Source: Chakrabartia godavariana
GTDB taxonomy: Bacteria; Pseudomonadota; Alphaproteobacteria; Sphingomonadales; Sphingomonadaceae
Assembly (NCBI GenBank): GCA_005518185.1
Contig: RKSN01000003.1
Span: 705,988 to 769,987, forward strand
Direction: 5' to 3'
DNA: 64,000 nt
Numbering within the stretch: the stretch's first letter is position 1; the number at the start of each line of letters is the position of its first letter. Shown here piece after piece: positions 23,028-32,244 of the stretch. Position numbers and translations under genes: made by a program. The notes under the pieces were generated by a model. That model did no database searches. It saw only the letters and a list, made by a program, of their open reading frames with translations, and was not told where the DNA came from.

Positions 23028-24503
23028 TTAGCCGAGCGCCTTCTTCAGAAGCTCATTGACGACGCCCGGATTGGCCTTGCCACCCATCGCTTTCATCGTC
23101 TGGCCGACGAAGAAGCCGAACAGCGCTTCCTTGCCGCCGCGATATTGTTCGAGCTGGCCGGGGTTCTTGGCGAGGACGTCGGCGATGACGGCTTCGATCG
23201 CGCCGGTGTCGCTCGTCTGCTTCAGGCCTTCGCGTTCAACGATCGTCCCGGCGCTGTCGCCGGTTTCGAGCATCTTTTCGAAGACCTGTTTGGCAAGGCT
23301 GCCCGACAGCGTGCCGTCGGCAACCAGCTTCAGCAGTTCAGCGGCCTGTGCGGGCGAAACGGGCGAGTCCTCGATGGATTTGCCGAGGCGGTTGAGCGCA
23401 CCGAACAGTTCGGACATCACCCAGTTGGACGCCTGCTTGGCCTCCGCGCCTTCGTCGAGAAGCGCTTCGAACCAGCGGGCGGTTTCGACTTCGGCGGTGA
23501 GGACGGCCGCATTGTACGCGCTGATGCCGAGCGTCTCGACATAACGCGCGCGCTTGGCATCGGGCAGTTCGGGCAGGCTCGCGCGACATTCTTCGACGAA
23601 GGCTTCGGTCAGTTCGAGCGGCAGCAGATCGGGATCAGGGAAGTAGCGGTAATCATGCGCATCTTCCTTGGAGCGCATCGACCGCGTCGTGCCGGTGTCC
23701 GGGTTGAACAGGCGCGTTTCCTGCACCACTTTGCCGCCGCCCTCGATCACATCGACCTGACGGTTGGCCTCATGCTCGATCGCCTGCATGACGAAGCGGA
23801 CCGAGTTGACGTTCTTGGTTTCGGTGCGCGTGCCAAGCTCTTCGCCCGCGCGGCGCACCGAGACGTTGACGTCGGCGCGCATCGAGCCTTCTTCCATATT
23901 GCCGTCGCATGATCCGACATAGCGCAGGATCGACCGCAGCTTGCGCAAATAGGCACCCGCTTCGGCAGGGGAGGTCATGTCGGGCCGCGACACGATTTCC
24001 ATCAGCGCGACGCCCGAACGGTTGAGATCGACATAGGACCGCGTCGGATGCTGATCGTGCATCAGCTTGCCCGCGTCCTGCTCCACGTGGATACGCTCCA
24101 CGCCGATGCGTTTGGCCTCCGGGATGCCCGCCTTTTCGTCGGCGTCGATCTCCAGATGCCCTTCGCCGACCAGCGGGTGATAGAGCTGCGAGATCTGATA
24201 GCCCTGCGGCAGATCCGCGTAGAAGTAATTCTTGCGGTCAAACCGGCTCCACCGGTTGATCTGCGCGTCGATGGCAAGGCCCGTGCGCACTGCCTGACGG
24301 ATGCATTCCGCGTTGGGCACCGGGAGCATCCCCGGCATGGCCGCGTCGATCAGCGAGACCTGCGTGTTCGGTTCCGCCCCGAAAGAGGCCGCAGCGCCCG
24401 AAAACAGCTTGGACTTGGACGTCACCTGCGCGTGGACCTCAAGGCCGATCACGACCTCCCATTCGCCCGTTGCGCCCTGAATTCTGTACGTGGATTCAGT
24501 CAT
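23028..24503 (-). CDS. gatB: Asp/Glu-tRNA(Asn/Gln) amidotransferase subunit B
   Basis: A 491-residue subunit of GatCAB, which converts misacylated Glu-tRNA(Gln) or Asp-tRNA(Asn) to the correct amide form. The catalytic domain shows [35 protein letters not shown] and [17 protein letters not shown]. The C-terminal YqeY-like tail domain that contacts tRNA ends ..[21 protein letters not shown]. The ATG before TESTYRIQG is preferred to one twelve codons upstream, which would lie inside the repeat element. It is separated from gatA by about 90 bp holding an inverted repeat. Confidence 0.97.
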   Translation of the reverse strand: MTESTYRIQGATGEWEVVIGLEVHAQVTSKSKLFSGAAASFGAEPNTQVSLIDAAMPGMLPVPNAECIRQAVRTGLAIDAQINRWSRFDRKNYFYADLPQGYQISQLYHPLVGEGHLEIDADEKAGIPEAKRIGVERIHVEQDAGKLMHDQHPTRSYVDLNRSGVALMEIVSRPDMTSPAEAGAYLRKLRSILRYVGSCDGNMEEGSMRADVNVSVRRAGEELGTRTETKNVNSVRFVMQAIEHEANRQVDVIEGGGKVVQETRLFNPDTGTTRSMRSKEDAHDYRYFPDPDLLPLELTEAFVEECRASLPELPDAKRARYVETLGISAYNAAVLTAEVETARWFEALLDEGAEAKQASNWVMSELFGALNRLGKSIEDSPVSPAQAAELLKLVADGTLSGSLAKQVFEKMLETGDSAGTIVEREGLKQTSDTGAIEAVIADVLAKNPGQLEQYRGGKEALFGFFVGQTMKAMGGKANPGVVNELLKKALG

Positions 24504-24511
24504 ATCAAAAC

Positions 24512-24585
24512 CCGTTTGTGTCGAGCGAAGTCGAGACACGTTTGCGTTGTACCAGACGTCCCTCGACTACGCTCGGGACGAACGG
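24512..24585. repeat. Inverted repeat element between gatA and gatB (GTCGAGCGAAGTCGAG family)
   Basis: Two facing imperfect copies: the left arm has CCGTTTGTGTCGAGCGAAG and the right arm, read in reverse complement, CCGTTCGTCCCGAGCGTAG. The arms are about 29 bases with an 18-base spacer. This is a different family from the GAGCTTGTCGAAG element near ssb and in priA. It lies inside the gatCAB operon, where a hairpin could act as a partial stop or stabiliser. Confidence 0.7.
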
Positions 24586-24593
24586 AATTAGAG

Positions 24594-26075
24594 TTACCAC
24601 CACTTGTCCGGGCGAGCCGTGAAGCCGGCGCGTTCCTCGATTGCGAGACCCGCGTTCAGCACGGTCTGTTCATCCAATGCCTTGCCGATGATCTGAAGAC
24701 CCAGCGGCAGGCCCTGCGCGTCGAGGCCGCCCGGTACCGACATGGCGGGGAGGCCCGCGAGCGAGGTCGGCACGGTGAAGACGTCGTTGAGATACATGGC
24801 GAGCGGATCGTCCGACTTTTCGCCAAGGCCGAAGGCGGCGCTCGGCGCGGTCGGGGTCAGCAGCAGATCGCACTTTTCCCAGGCGAGGTCGAAGTCGCGC
24901 GCGATGAGCGTCCGAACCTTCTGCGCCTGCGTGTAATAGGCGTCGTAGAAGCCGGCCGACAGCACATAGGTGCCGATGAGGATGCGGCGCTTGACCTCAT
25001 CCCCGAAGCCCGCAGCGCGGGTGGCGGCGTACATGTCCTGCAGGTTCGCGCCATCTGGCAGGTCGCGCAGGCCGTAGCGCACGCCATCATAGCGGGCGAG
25101 GTTGGACGACGCTTCGGCCGGCGCGATGATGTAATAGGCCGGGAGCGCGTATTTGGTGTGCGGCAGCGAGACGTCGACGATCTCGGCGCCTGCATCCTTC
25201 AGCCAGGCAATGCCCTGTTCCCACAAGGCATCGATTTCGGCAGGCATGCCGTCGACACGGTATTCCTTGGGAATGCCGACGCGCTTGCCTTTCAAATCGG
25301 TCGAAAGCGCCGCTTCCCAATTGGGGACCGGCAGGTCGAGCGAGGTTGAATCCTTGGGGTCAAACCCGGCCATGTTTTCCAGAAGGATCGCGCAGTCGCG
25401 CACGTCACGGGCCATCGGGCCGGCCTGATCAAGCGAGGAGGCGAAGGCGACGATGCCCCAGCGCGAGCAGCGGCCATAGGTCGGCTTGATGCCCGAAATA
25501 CCGGTAAAGGCGGCGGGCTGACGGATCGAGCCGCCCGTGTCGGTGCCCGTGGCCCCCGGCACGATGCGCGCGGCAATCGCAGCCGAGGTGCCGCCCGAGG
25601 ACCCGCCCGGTGCAAGCGCTGCGGTGTCGCCAGTGTTGCGCCGCCAGGGCGAGATCACATTGCCGAAATAGCTCGTCTCGTTGGACGAGCCCATGGCGAA
25701 CTGGTCAAGGTTGAGCTTGCCCAGCATCCCCGCGCCCGCATCCCAGAGCTTGCCGGAAACGGTCGATTCATACTGGGGCGTAAAGCCTTCGAGGATATGG
25801 CTGGCCGCGGTCGTCTGCACGCCCTTGGTCGCGAACAGGTCCTTCATGCCAATGGGCACGCCGGACAGCGGCTTCAGGGTGCCAGCCGCGCGGTCCTTGT
25901 CGGCCTGATCGGCGGCCGCGAGCGCGATGTCGGGGGTTTCGACGATGAAGGCGTTGAGCGCCTTTGCCCCCGCCACAGCGTCGTTGAACGCGGTTGCGGC
26001 GTCGCGGGCAGAGAAGTCGCCCTTGCGGAAGCCGTCGCGCAGTTCGGCAATGCCGAGGTCGGTCAGATTGGTCAT
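24594..26075 (-). CDS. gatA: Asp/Glu-tRNA(Asn/Gln) amidotransferase subunit A
   Basis: A 493-residue amidase-signature enzyme, the glutaminase subunit of GatCAB. The Ser-cisSer-Lys catalytic set is visible: Lys in [15 protein letters not shown] near residue 76, the glycine-serine loop [17 protein letters not shown] near 150-166, and the nucleophile Ser in [17 protein letters not shown] near 174. Length and domain order are standard. The ATG overlaps the gatC stop by one base (TAATG), so the two are translationally coupled. Confidence 0.97.
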   Translation of the reverse strand: MTNLTDLGIAELRDGFRKGDFSARDAATAFNDAVAGAKALNAFIVETPDIALAAADQADKDRAAGTLKPLSGVPIGMKDLFATKGVQTTAASHILEGFTPQYESTVSGKLWDAGAGMLGKLNLDQFAMGSSNETSYFGNVISPWRRNTGDTAALAPGGSSGGTSAAIAARIVPGATGTDTGGSIRQPAAFTGISGIKPTYGRCSRWGIVAFASSLDQAGPMARDVRDCAILLENMAGFDPKDSTSLDLPVPNWEAALSTDLKGKRVGIPKEYRVDGMPAEIDALWEQGIAWLKDAGAEIVDVSLPHTKYALPAYYIIAPAEASSNLARYDGVRYGLRDLPDGANLQDMYAATRAAGFGDEVKRRILIGTYVLSAGFYDAYYTQAQKVRTLIARDFDLAWEKCDLLLTPTAPSAAFGLGEKSDDPLAMYLNDVFTVPTSLAGLPAMSVPGGLDAQGLPLGLQIIGKALDEQTVLNAGLAIEERAGFTARPDKWW

Positions 26076-26362
26076 TATTCGATCACCTTGGGCACGGTGA
26101 AGAAGCCCTGTTCGGCCTGCGGTGCGTTCTTGAGGACAGCATCGCGGACATCGCCATCGGTCACCACATCATCGCGCAGGCGCAGATGATTGGGGATGAC
26201 GGCGGTCATCGGCTGGACGGCGGACGTGTCCACTTCGCCCAGCTGTTCGATCCAGCCGAGGATGTTGTTGAGTTCGGGCACCATCGCCTCGACCTGCTCA
26301 TCCGTAACGGCGATGCGGGCGAGGGAGGCGATCTTGCGGACGGTTGCGTGATCGACTGACAT
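26075..26362 (-). CDS. gatC: Asp/Glu-tRNA(Asn/Gln) amidotransferase subunit C
   Basis: A 95-residue subunit that wraps GatA and GatB and stabilises the complex. The sequence [41 protein letters not shown] followed by [34 protein letters not shown] is characteristic. I chose the ATG before SVDHATV, the normal family start, over one twelve codons upstream. First gene of gatCAB; divergent from priA. Confidence 0.95.
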   Translation of the reverse strand: MSVDHATVRKIASLARIAVTDEQVEAMVPELNNILGWIEQLGEVDTSAVQPMTAVIPNHLRLRDDVVTDGDVRDAVLKNAPQAEQGFFTVPKVIE

Positions 26363-26424
26363 GGATGCGCGCCTAGCAGTGCCCCCGCTGGCCTGCAAGC
26401 CGATGGCGCGCTATCGGCACTCCA

Positions 26425-28683
26425 ATGTCGCGCGTCCGCATCCTCCATACCAACCCGGCGCTGGGTCCGCTCGACTATCGCGTGCCCTATGGCATGGAGG
26501 TGGAGTTCGGCTCGGTCGTGCGCGTCCCGCTGGGCCCGCGCGAGATGACCGGCGTCGTCTGGGAACTGGAGTCGCTGCCGACCGAGACGGTGGGCGACAA
26601 CCGGCTGCGCAACATATTGGGCGTGTATGACATCCCGCCGATTGGCGCGCCGCTCCGCCGCCTGATCGAATGGACGGCCGACTATTACCTTGCCCCGCCC
26701 ACCGCCGTGGTGCGGATGGCGCTGTCATCGGCGGCGGCGCTGGAGGGCGGGCGGACCGTTGTCGAATACAAGCTGTCCGATGACGTGCTGGCCGCGCTCC
26801 GCGCTCAGGCTGCGCCTGTCGAAGCCTCTTCCGCCCCGTCGGACAAGCCCGCCTTCGACAAGCTCAGGCTGAGCGCGGGGGGCGTTCGGCTGACACCCCA
26901 GCGTGCACAGGCGATCGAGCGCATCGGCGAACGACAGGGCCTGATCCGCGAACTCGCCACGATTGCCGACGTGTCTGAAGCCGTCATCCGCGGGCTGGTG
27001 AAGCAGGGCGTGATCGAGGGCATTGAGGTCGCGCTCGACACGCCTTTTGTCGCGCCTGACCCGGATCATGCGCAGCCGGTGCTTTCGGACGAACAGGCCG
27101 CTGCGGCCGATCAACTCGTGGCGATGGTGAAGGCGGAAGATTTTGCCCCCGTCCTGCTCGACGGCGTCACCGGCTCGGGCAAAACCGAGGTCTATTTTGA
27201 GGCGATTGCCGAGGCGATCCGCATGGGCAAGCAGACGCTTGTCCTGCTGCCCGAAATCGCGCTGACGGAGCCCTTCCTGCGCCGCTTCACCGACCGCTTC
27301 GGCCATGCGCCAGTCGCCTGGCACAGCGACCTTCGCCAGTCGCAGCGCAGGCGGACCTATCGCGCGATTGCGAGCGGGGAGGCGCTGGTGACGGTTGGTG
27401 CGCGGTCCTCGCTCTATCTGCCCTATCGCAATCTTGGCCTGATCGTCGTCGATGAGGCGCATGAGACGAGCTTCAAGCAGGAAGACGGCGTCCAGTACCA
27501 CGCCCGCGACGCTGCTGTGATGCGCGGGCATTTTGAAAAGGTTCCGGTGATCCTCGCCACCGCGACGCCGGCCATTGAGACGCGCCAGCAGGTGGCGCAG
27601 GGCCGCTATGCCGAGATCAAGCTGCCCGGCCGCTATGGTGCAGCCCAGATGCCGACCGTGGAGGCGATCAACCTTGTGGAGACGCCGCCCGAGCGCGGGC
27701 GCTGGCTGGCGCCGCCGCTCGTCAATGCGATCACCGAGACGCTGGCGCGCAAGGAGCAGGTTCTGCTCTTCCTCAACCGGCGGGGCTATGCGCCGCTGAC
27801 TTTGTGCCGCCATTGCGGGCACCGGTTCCAGTGCCCCAACTGCACGGCGTGGATGGTCGAACACCGGCTGACCAACCGGCTGCAATGCCACCATTGCGGC
27901 CATGTCGAGCCGCCGCCGCGCGCCTGCCCCGAATGCCATACAGAGGACGCCTTGGTTGCCTGTGGGCCGGGCGTGGAGCGCATCTCGGACGAGGTCGGCA
28001 TCCTCTTTCCCGAAGCGCGCCGCGCCATCGTCACCTCGGACACGCTCTGGTCGCCTGCCAAGGCCGCCGAATTCGTCGGGCGGATGGAGGCGGGCGAGAT
28101 CGACATCGTCATCGGCACGCAGCTCATCACCAAGGGCTACCACTTCCCCGAGCTCACGCTCGTCGGCGTTGTCGATGCGGATCTGGGTCTGCAGGGCGGA
28201 GACCTGCGTGCGGCGGAGCGCAGCTTCCAGCAGATCATGCAGGTCGCGGGCCGCGCCGGGCGGGGCGCCAAACCTGGCCATGTCTATCTCCAGACGCACG
28301 AGCCTTCCGCGCCCGTCATGCAGGCGCTCATCTCGGGCGATGTCGAGAGTTTCTACGAGGCGGAAACGGAGGCGCGCCGCATGGCGAATGCGCCGCCCTT
28401 TGGCCGCTTCGCCGGGATCATCGTGTCGTCGGAAAGCCTCGGCGATGCGCAGGAGGTCGCCCGTCAGATCGCACGCACCGCGCCGGAAGTGGAAGGGATG
28501 CAGGTCTATGGCCCCGCGCCCGCCCCGCTGGCCATGCTGCGCGGCCGTCACCGCCAGCGACTCCTCGTCCACGCCCGCCGCGCGCTCGACGTGCAGGACG
28601 TGCTGCGCGACTGGCTCGGCGGTCTGGAGTGGCCCCGCTATGTTCGGGTCAGCGTGGATGTTGATCCCTATAGTTTTGTTTGA
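26425..28683 (+). CDS. priA: Primosomal replication restart helicase PriA
   Basis: A 752-residue superfamily 2 DNA helicase that restarts stalled forks. The N-terminal 3'-DNA-binding domain covers about residues 1-105 (VRILHTNPALGPLDYRVP). Walker A LDGVTGSGKTEVYF lies near 247-257 and the DEAH box VVDEAHETSFKQEDG about 90 residues further on. Eight cysteines for two zinc sites occur in CRHCGHRFQCPNC and CHHCGHVEPPPRACPEC, and helicase motifs V and VI (DADLGLQGGD; QVAGRAGRG) follow. Residues about 126-152 (ending FDKLRLSAGG) are translated from an inserted REP-like repeat and should form a flexible linker. Divergent from gatC. Confidence 0.96.
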   Translation: MSRVRILHTNPALGPLDYRVPYGMEVEFGSVVRVPLGPREMTGVVWELESLPTETVGDNRLRNILGVYDIPPIGAPLRRLIEWTADYYLAPPTAVVRMALSSAAALEGGRTVVEYKLSDDVLAALRAQAAPVEASSAPSDKPAFDKLRLSAGGVRLTPQRAQAIERIGERQGLIRELATIADVSEAVIRGLVKQGVIEGIEVALDTPFVAPDPDHAQPVLSDEQAAAADQLVAMVKAEDFAPVLLDGVTGSGKTEVYFEAIAEAIRMGKQTLVLLPEIALTEPFLRRFTDRFGHAPVAWHSDLRQSQRRRTYRAIASGEALVTVGARSSLYLPYRNLGLIVVDEAHETSFKQEDGVQYHARDAAVMRGHFEKVPVILATATPAIETRQQVAQGRYAEIKLPGRYGAAQMPTVEAINLVETPPERGRWLAPPLVNAITETLARKEQVLLFLNRRGYAPLTLCRHCGHRFQCPNCTAWMVEHRLTNRLQCHHCGHVEPPPRACPECHTEDALVACGPGVERISDEVGILFPEARRAIVTSDTLWSPAKAAEFVGRMEAGEIDIVIGTQLITKGYHFPELTLVGVVDADLGLQGGDLRAAERSFQQIMQVAGRAGRGAKPGHVYLQTHEPSAPVMQALISGDVESFYEAETEARRMANAPPFGRFAGIIVSSESLGDAQEVARQIARTAPEVEGMQVYGPAPAPLAMLRGRHRQRLLVHARRALDVQDVLRDWLGGLEWPRYVRVSVDVDPYSFV
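26800..26879. repeat. REP-like inverted repeat inside the priA coding region
   Basis: The left arm GCGCTCAGGCTGCGCCTGTC and the reverse complement of the right arm, GCGCTCAGCCTGAGCTTGTC, agree at most positions, and both continue into GAAG. The arms flank about 25 bases. The element belongs to the family seen after ssb and preserves the priA reading frame, being translated as AQAAPVEASSAPSDKP and AFDKLRLSAGG. Confidence 0.75.
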
Positions 28684-28735
28684 ACGTCCCCCGCGTTCCG
28701 GTTGCCTTCGCCGCTGCCGTCCCTAAATCGGTTGG

Positions 28736-31306
28736 ATGCTCGATGCCCTGAACGCCCCCGCCGCCCCTGCTGTCATTCACCGTGCCGATTATCAGGTGCC
28801 CGACTGGCTGGTGCCGGACGTTGCGCTCGACTTTGATCTTGATCCTGCACGGACGCGCGTGCGCGCCACGCTGACGGTTACGCGCAATGGCGTGCATGAC
28901 CGGCCGCTGCGGCTGGATGGTGATGGGCTGACGCCGCTGGTCGTCCGCATCGACGGCGAAGAGACGGCGGAATGGACGCTGGAGGAGGGCGTGCTCGTCG
29001 TTGCGCTCCCGCAGGACAGGGCGGTCATCGAAACCGAGGTGGAGATTGCTCCGGCGACCAACACGCAGCTGATGGGCCTCTATGCCTCGGGCGGATTGCT
29101 GTGCACCCAGTGCGAGGCGGAAGGCTTCCGCCGGATCACCTTCTTCCCCGACCGGCCCGACGTGCTGTCGCGCTACACCGTGCGGATGGCCGCCGACAAG
29201 GCGACCTATCCGGTGCTGCTGAGCAATGGCGACCTCACTGGTTCGGGCGAACTGGAGGGCGGGCGCCACTTCGCCGAATGGACCGATCCCTTCCCCAAGC
29301 CGAGCTATCTCTTTGCACTGGTGGCGGGAAATCTCTCCGCCAATCGCGACCGCTTCACGACCATGTCGGGCAAGCCGGTCGATCTCGCCATCTGGGTGGC
29401 CGAGGCCGATCTCCCGCGCACGCACCACGCCATGGAGGCGCTCAAGGCCAGCATGAAGTGGGACGAGGAGGTCTATGGCCGCGAATATGATCTGGGCCAG
29501 TTCAACATCGTCGCGGTCGCCGATTTCAACTTCGGCGCGATGGAGAATAAGAGCCTCAACATCTTCAACTCGCGCTACGTGCTGGCCGACCCGGAGACGG
29601 CGACAGACATCGACTATGACAATGTCGCCGGCGTCATCGCGCACGAATATTTTCACAACTGGTCGGGCAACCGCGTCACCTGCCGCGACTGGTTCCAGCT
29701 GAGCCTGAAGGAAGGCTTCACCGTGTTCCGCGATCAGTGCTTCTCCGCTGATCAGGGCTCCGAAGCGGTCAAGCGGATCGAGGATGTCCGCATCCTGCGC
29801 GCCGGGCAGTTCCCGGAAGATGCGGGGCCGCTCGCGCATCCAATCCGGCCGGACAGCTATATCGAGATTTCGAACTTCTATACGGCCACCATCTACAACA
29901 AGGGGGCTGAGATCATCCGGATGCTCCACACGATGCTGGGCGCACTGGACTTCCGCAAAGGTACCGACCTCTATTTCGACCGTCATGACGGGACGGCGGC
30001 GACCTGCGAGGACTTTGTCCGCGCGATGGAGGACGCAAGCGGCAAGGACCTGACGCAGTTCCGCAACTGGTATTCGGTGGCGGGAACGCCGCATGTGAAG
30101 GCGTCCTTCGCCGGTGACGCGCTGGTCCTCGAACAGTCCATTCCCGACACACCGGGTCAGACCGACAAGCCCGCCATGGCGATCCCGCTCAAGCTCGCGC
30201 TGTTTGACCGGACGACGGGCACGCATGCGGGCGAGCGGCTCGAAGTCCTGACCGAGCGCCGAACCGAAATCCCGCTTCCGGCAGGCGAACGGCCGGTGCT
30301 CTCGATCAACCGCAGCTTCTCCGCGCCGATCATCGTCGAGACCGACCGGACAGCGGACGATCTCGCCTTCCTGTCGGCGCATGATGACGATCCGTTCGGG
30401 CGGTATGAGGCGATGCAGCAGCTGATGCTCGACACCCTTGTGGCGGGTGTGTCGTCGGGCAAGGCCGACCATGCGCCTGTCATCGCTGCCGTGCGCAACA
30501 CGCTGACCAACAATGCGCTCGACCCGGCGTTCATCGCCGAAGCCGTTCTGCTGCCGTCCGAAGCATTCATCGGGGACCAGATGCTCGTCGTCGATCCCGA
30601 TGCGATCCACGCCGCGCGCGAGGCGCTGCGCACCGACCTCGGTCGGGCGCTCCTGTCGCACTGGCAGGCCGCTTATGCCGCGCACGCGCCGACGCGCTTT
30701 GAATATTCGCCTTCGGCCAAGGGCGCGCGGCGCCTGCGCAATGTCTCGCTCGGCTATATTGCGGCGGCCAGCGCCGACGATGCCGGGGCGCAGGCCTTTG
30801 CGCAGTTCGAGGCGGCGGACAACATGACCGACCGGATGGCGGCGCTCGGGACGCTCGCCAATGGCGATGCGGATCAGCGGGTGCCGGCGCTCGACATCTT
30901 CTACAACCGGTATCGCGACGATGCGCTCGTCATCGACAAATGGTTCTCGACCCAGGCGCTGTCCACGCGCGCCGATACGCTGGCAGCCGTGCGGGAGCTG
31001 CAGGCGCATCCCGACTTTACGCTGACAAATCCCAACCGCGTCCGGTCGCTCGTCGGCGCGTTCTCGATGAACCAGCAGCATTTCCATGCAGCAAGTGGGG
31101 AGGGCTATCGCTTCCTCGCCGATATGCTGATCGCGCTTGATCCCCTCAATCCCCAGACGGCGGCCAAGCTCCTGCCCCCCTTGGGGCGCTGGCGGCGCTT
31201 TGATGAGCCCCGGCAGAAGCTGATGCGCGCGGAACTGGAACGCATTTTGCGGCATCCCGGGCTCAGCAAGGATGTCTTTGAACAGGCGACGAAAAGCCTC
31301 GCCTGA
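28736..31306 (+). CDS. pepN: Aminopeptidase N (M1 family)
   Basis: An 856-residue zinc metallopeptidase that removes N-terminal amino acids from peptides in the cytosol. The beta-saddle N-terminal domain is followed by the catalytic domain, with the exopeptidase motif GAMEN at residues 267-271, zinc-binding HEYFH at 303-307 and the third ligand Glu326 in LKEGFTVFRD. The all-helical C-terminal region ends KLMRAELERILRHPGLSKDVFEQATKSLA. Length and order match the E. coli PepN subfamily. It follows priA by about 50 bases but is functionally independent. Confidence 0.97.
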   Translation: MLDALNAPAAPAVIHRADYQVPDWLVPDVALDFDLDPARTRVRATLTVTRNGVHDRPLRLDGDGLTPLVVRIDGEETAEWTLEEGVLVVALPQDRAVIETEVEIAPATNTQLMGLYASGGLLCTQCEAEGFRRITFFPDRPDVLSRYTVRMAADKATYPVLLSNGDLTGSGELEGGRHFAEWTDPFPKPSYLFALVAGNLSANRDRFTTMSGKPVDLAIWVAEADLPRTHHAMEALKASMKWDEEVYGREYDLGQFNIVAVADFNFGAMENKSLNIFNSRYVLADPETATDIDYDNVAGVIAHEYFHNWSGNRVTCRDWFQLSLKEGFTVFRDQCFSADQGSEAVKRIEDVRILRAGQFPEDAGPLAHPIRPDSYIEISNFYTATIYNKGAEIIRMLHTMLGALDFRKGTDLYFDRHDGTAATCEDFVRAMEDASGKDLTQFRNWYSVAGTPHVKASFAGDALVLEQSIPDTPGQTDKPAMAIPLKLALFDRTTGTHAGERLEVLTERRTEIPLPAGERPVLSINRSFSAPIIVETDRTADDLAFLSAHDDDPFGRYEAMQQLMLDTLVAGVSSGKADHAPVIAAVRNTLTNNALDPAFIAEAVLLPSEAFIGDQMLVVDPDAIHAAREALRTDLGRALLSHWQAAYAAHAPTRFEYSPSAKGARRLRNVSLGYIAAASADDAGAQAFAQFEAADNMTDRMAALGTLANGDADQRVPALDIFYNRYRDDALVIDKWFSTQALSTRADTLAAVRELQAHPDFTLTNPNRVRSLVGAFSMNQQHFHAASGEGYRFLADMLIALDPLNPQTAAKLLPPLGRWRRFDEPRQKLMRAELERILRHPGLSKDVFEQATKSLA

Positions 31307-31389
31307 TCGTGACCCTGTCCCGCCTTGGGACGGCGGTTAACCAAGGTTTGTGCTGGATTCGATGGTAAAGATCGCATTAACTCTCCGTC

Positions 31390-31569
31390 ATGCGGAGAAA
31401 CCTGATCCTTGCGACGCACGGCGTCGGCCATCCCTTCCGGCACATTGTACGCGCACGGGTCAAGGCGGCGGCACGCCGACGCGCGGGCCCTGACCGGTTC
31501 GAAGGGCTGCGCTTCTTCACCTTCACCTATTCGGCGGCGTTCGTCGCCGTTTACACCTTCCTCAGCTGA
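31390..31569 (+). CDS. Small hypothetical protein (59 residues)
   Basis: A short reading frame with high-GC codon bias in the gap between pepN and the sigma factor gene. It begins MRRNLILATHGVGHPFRH, has an Arg/Ala-rich middle, and ends in a hydrophobic segment FFTFTYSAAFVAVYTFLS that could form one membrane helix. No clear ribosome binding site precedes the ATG. I do not recognise a family. The patterned hydrophobicity and the position ahead of an ECF sigma gene make it plausible but unproven. Confidence 0.45.
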   Translation: MRRNLILATHGVGHPFRHIVRARVKAAARRRAGPDRFEGLRFFTFTYSAAFVAVYTFLS

Positions 31570-31638
31570 GCCAGTTTCCTGCTGCCCGAAGGGTTTTTCT
31601 AACCGCTGCGTTATAGGGTCAGAACCGCAACCGAAAGG

Positions 31639-32244
31639 GTGGGGCGTTTGGCCGACGCATTGGCACGGGCACAGGATGACGACAGCGACGACGCGTTGAT
31701 GGCGCGCGTGGCGCGGCGTGATGCCGCCGCCTTCCGCCTGATCGTCGACCGGCACATGGGCGCGGTACACCGCCTTGCCTATCGCATGCTGGGCGACGCC
31801 GCTGCGGCCGAAGATATCACGCAGGAGGCTCTGCTCCGGCTGTGGGACCATGCCGGTCGCTGGCAGGCAGGCGGCACGGGCATCGGCGCCTGGCTGCGTC
31901 GGGTCGCGACCAATCTGTGCCTCGACCGCTTGCGGCGGCAGAAGTTTGCGGGCGGAAACGACATTCCGGACCGCGCGGATGAGGCACCGCTCGCCGATGA
32001 ACGCATGGAACGGGCGCAGATGCGGGCCGTGACGATGGCGTGTATCGGCGCGTTGCCCGACCGGCAGCGCGCGGCGATTGTGCTCACCTATTATGAGGAA
32101 CGGCCCAATGCCGAGGCCGCAGCCGTGCTCGACATGAAGATCAAGGCGTTCGAATCGCTTCTGCTCCGCGCGCGCCAGACGCTGCGCCGCAACTTTGAGG
32201 AAAAGGGGCTGGTGCCCCCTGCCTCCGGAAAGGCAAGAGTATGA
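31639..32244 (+). CDS. ECF-type RNA polymerase sigma factor
   Basis: About 200 residues. Region 2 is AAFRLIVDRHMGAVHRLAYRMLGDAAAAEDITQEALLRLWDHAGRW, carrying the DAEDITQE-type core-binding and -10-recognition helices. Region 4 is MACIGALPDRQRAAIVLTYYEERPNAEAAAVLDMKIKAFESLLLRARQTL, the -35-binding helix-turn-helix. Together these are typical of extracytoplasmic-function sigma factors. The start is either GTG 31639 or TTG 31648; both have purine-rich AAAGGGTGGGG nearby. Its stop overlaps the ATG of the next gene (ATGA), a membrane protein that is probably its anti-sigma partner. Confidence 0.92.
   Translation: MGRLADALARAQDDDSDDALMARVARRDAAAFRLIVDRHMGAVHRLAYRMLGDAAAAEDITQEALLRLWDHAGRWQAGGTGIGAWLRRVATNLCLDRLRRQKFAGGNDIPDRADEAPLADERMERAQMRAVTMACIGALPDRQRAAIVLTYYEERPNAEAAAVLDMKIKAFESLLLRARQTLRRNFEEKGLVPPASGKARV

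Noticed and set aside
28649..31255. 868-codon minus-strand frame opposite pepN
   Set aside because: Shadow of an intact M1 aminopeptidase gene; Arg-rich and without domain signals.
31317..31331. GTCCC-GCCTT-GGGAC hairpin after pepN as a terminator
   Set aside because: Only five base pairs and no T run; too weak to call.
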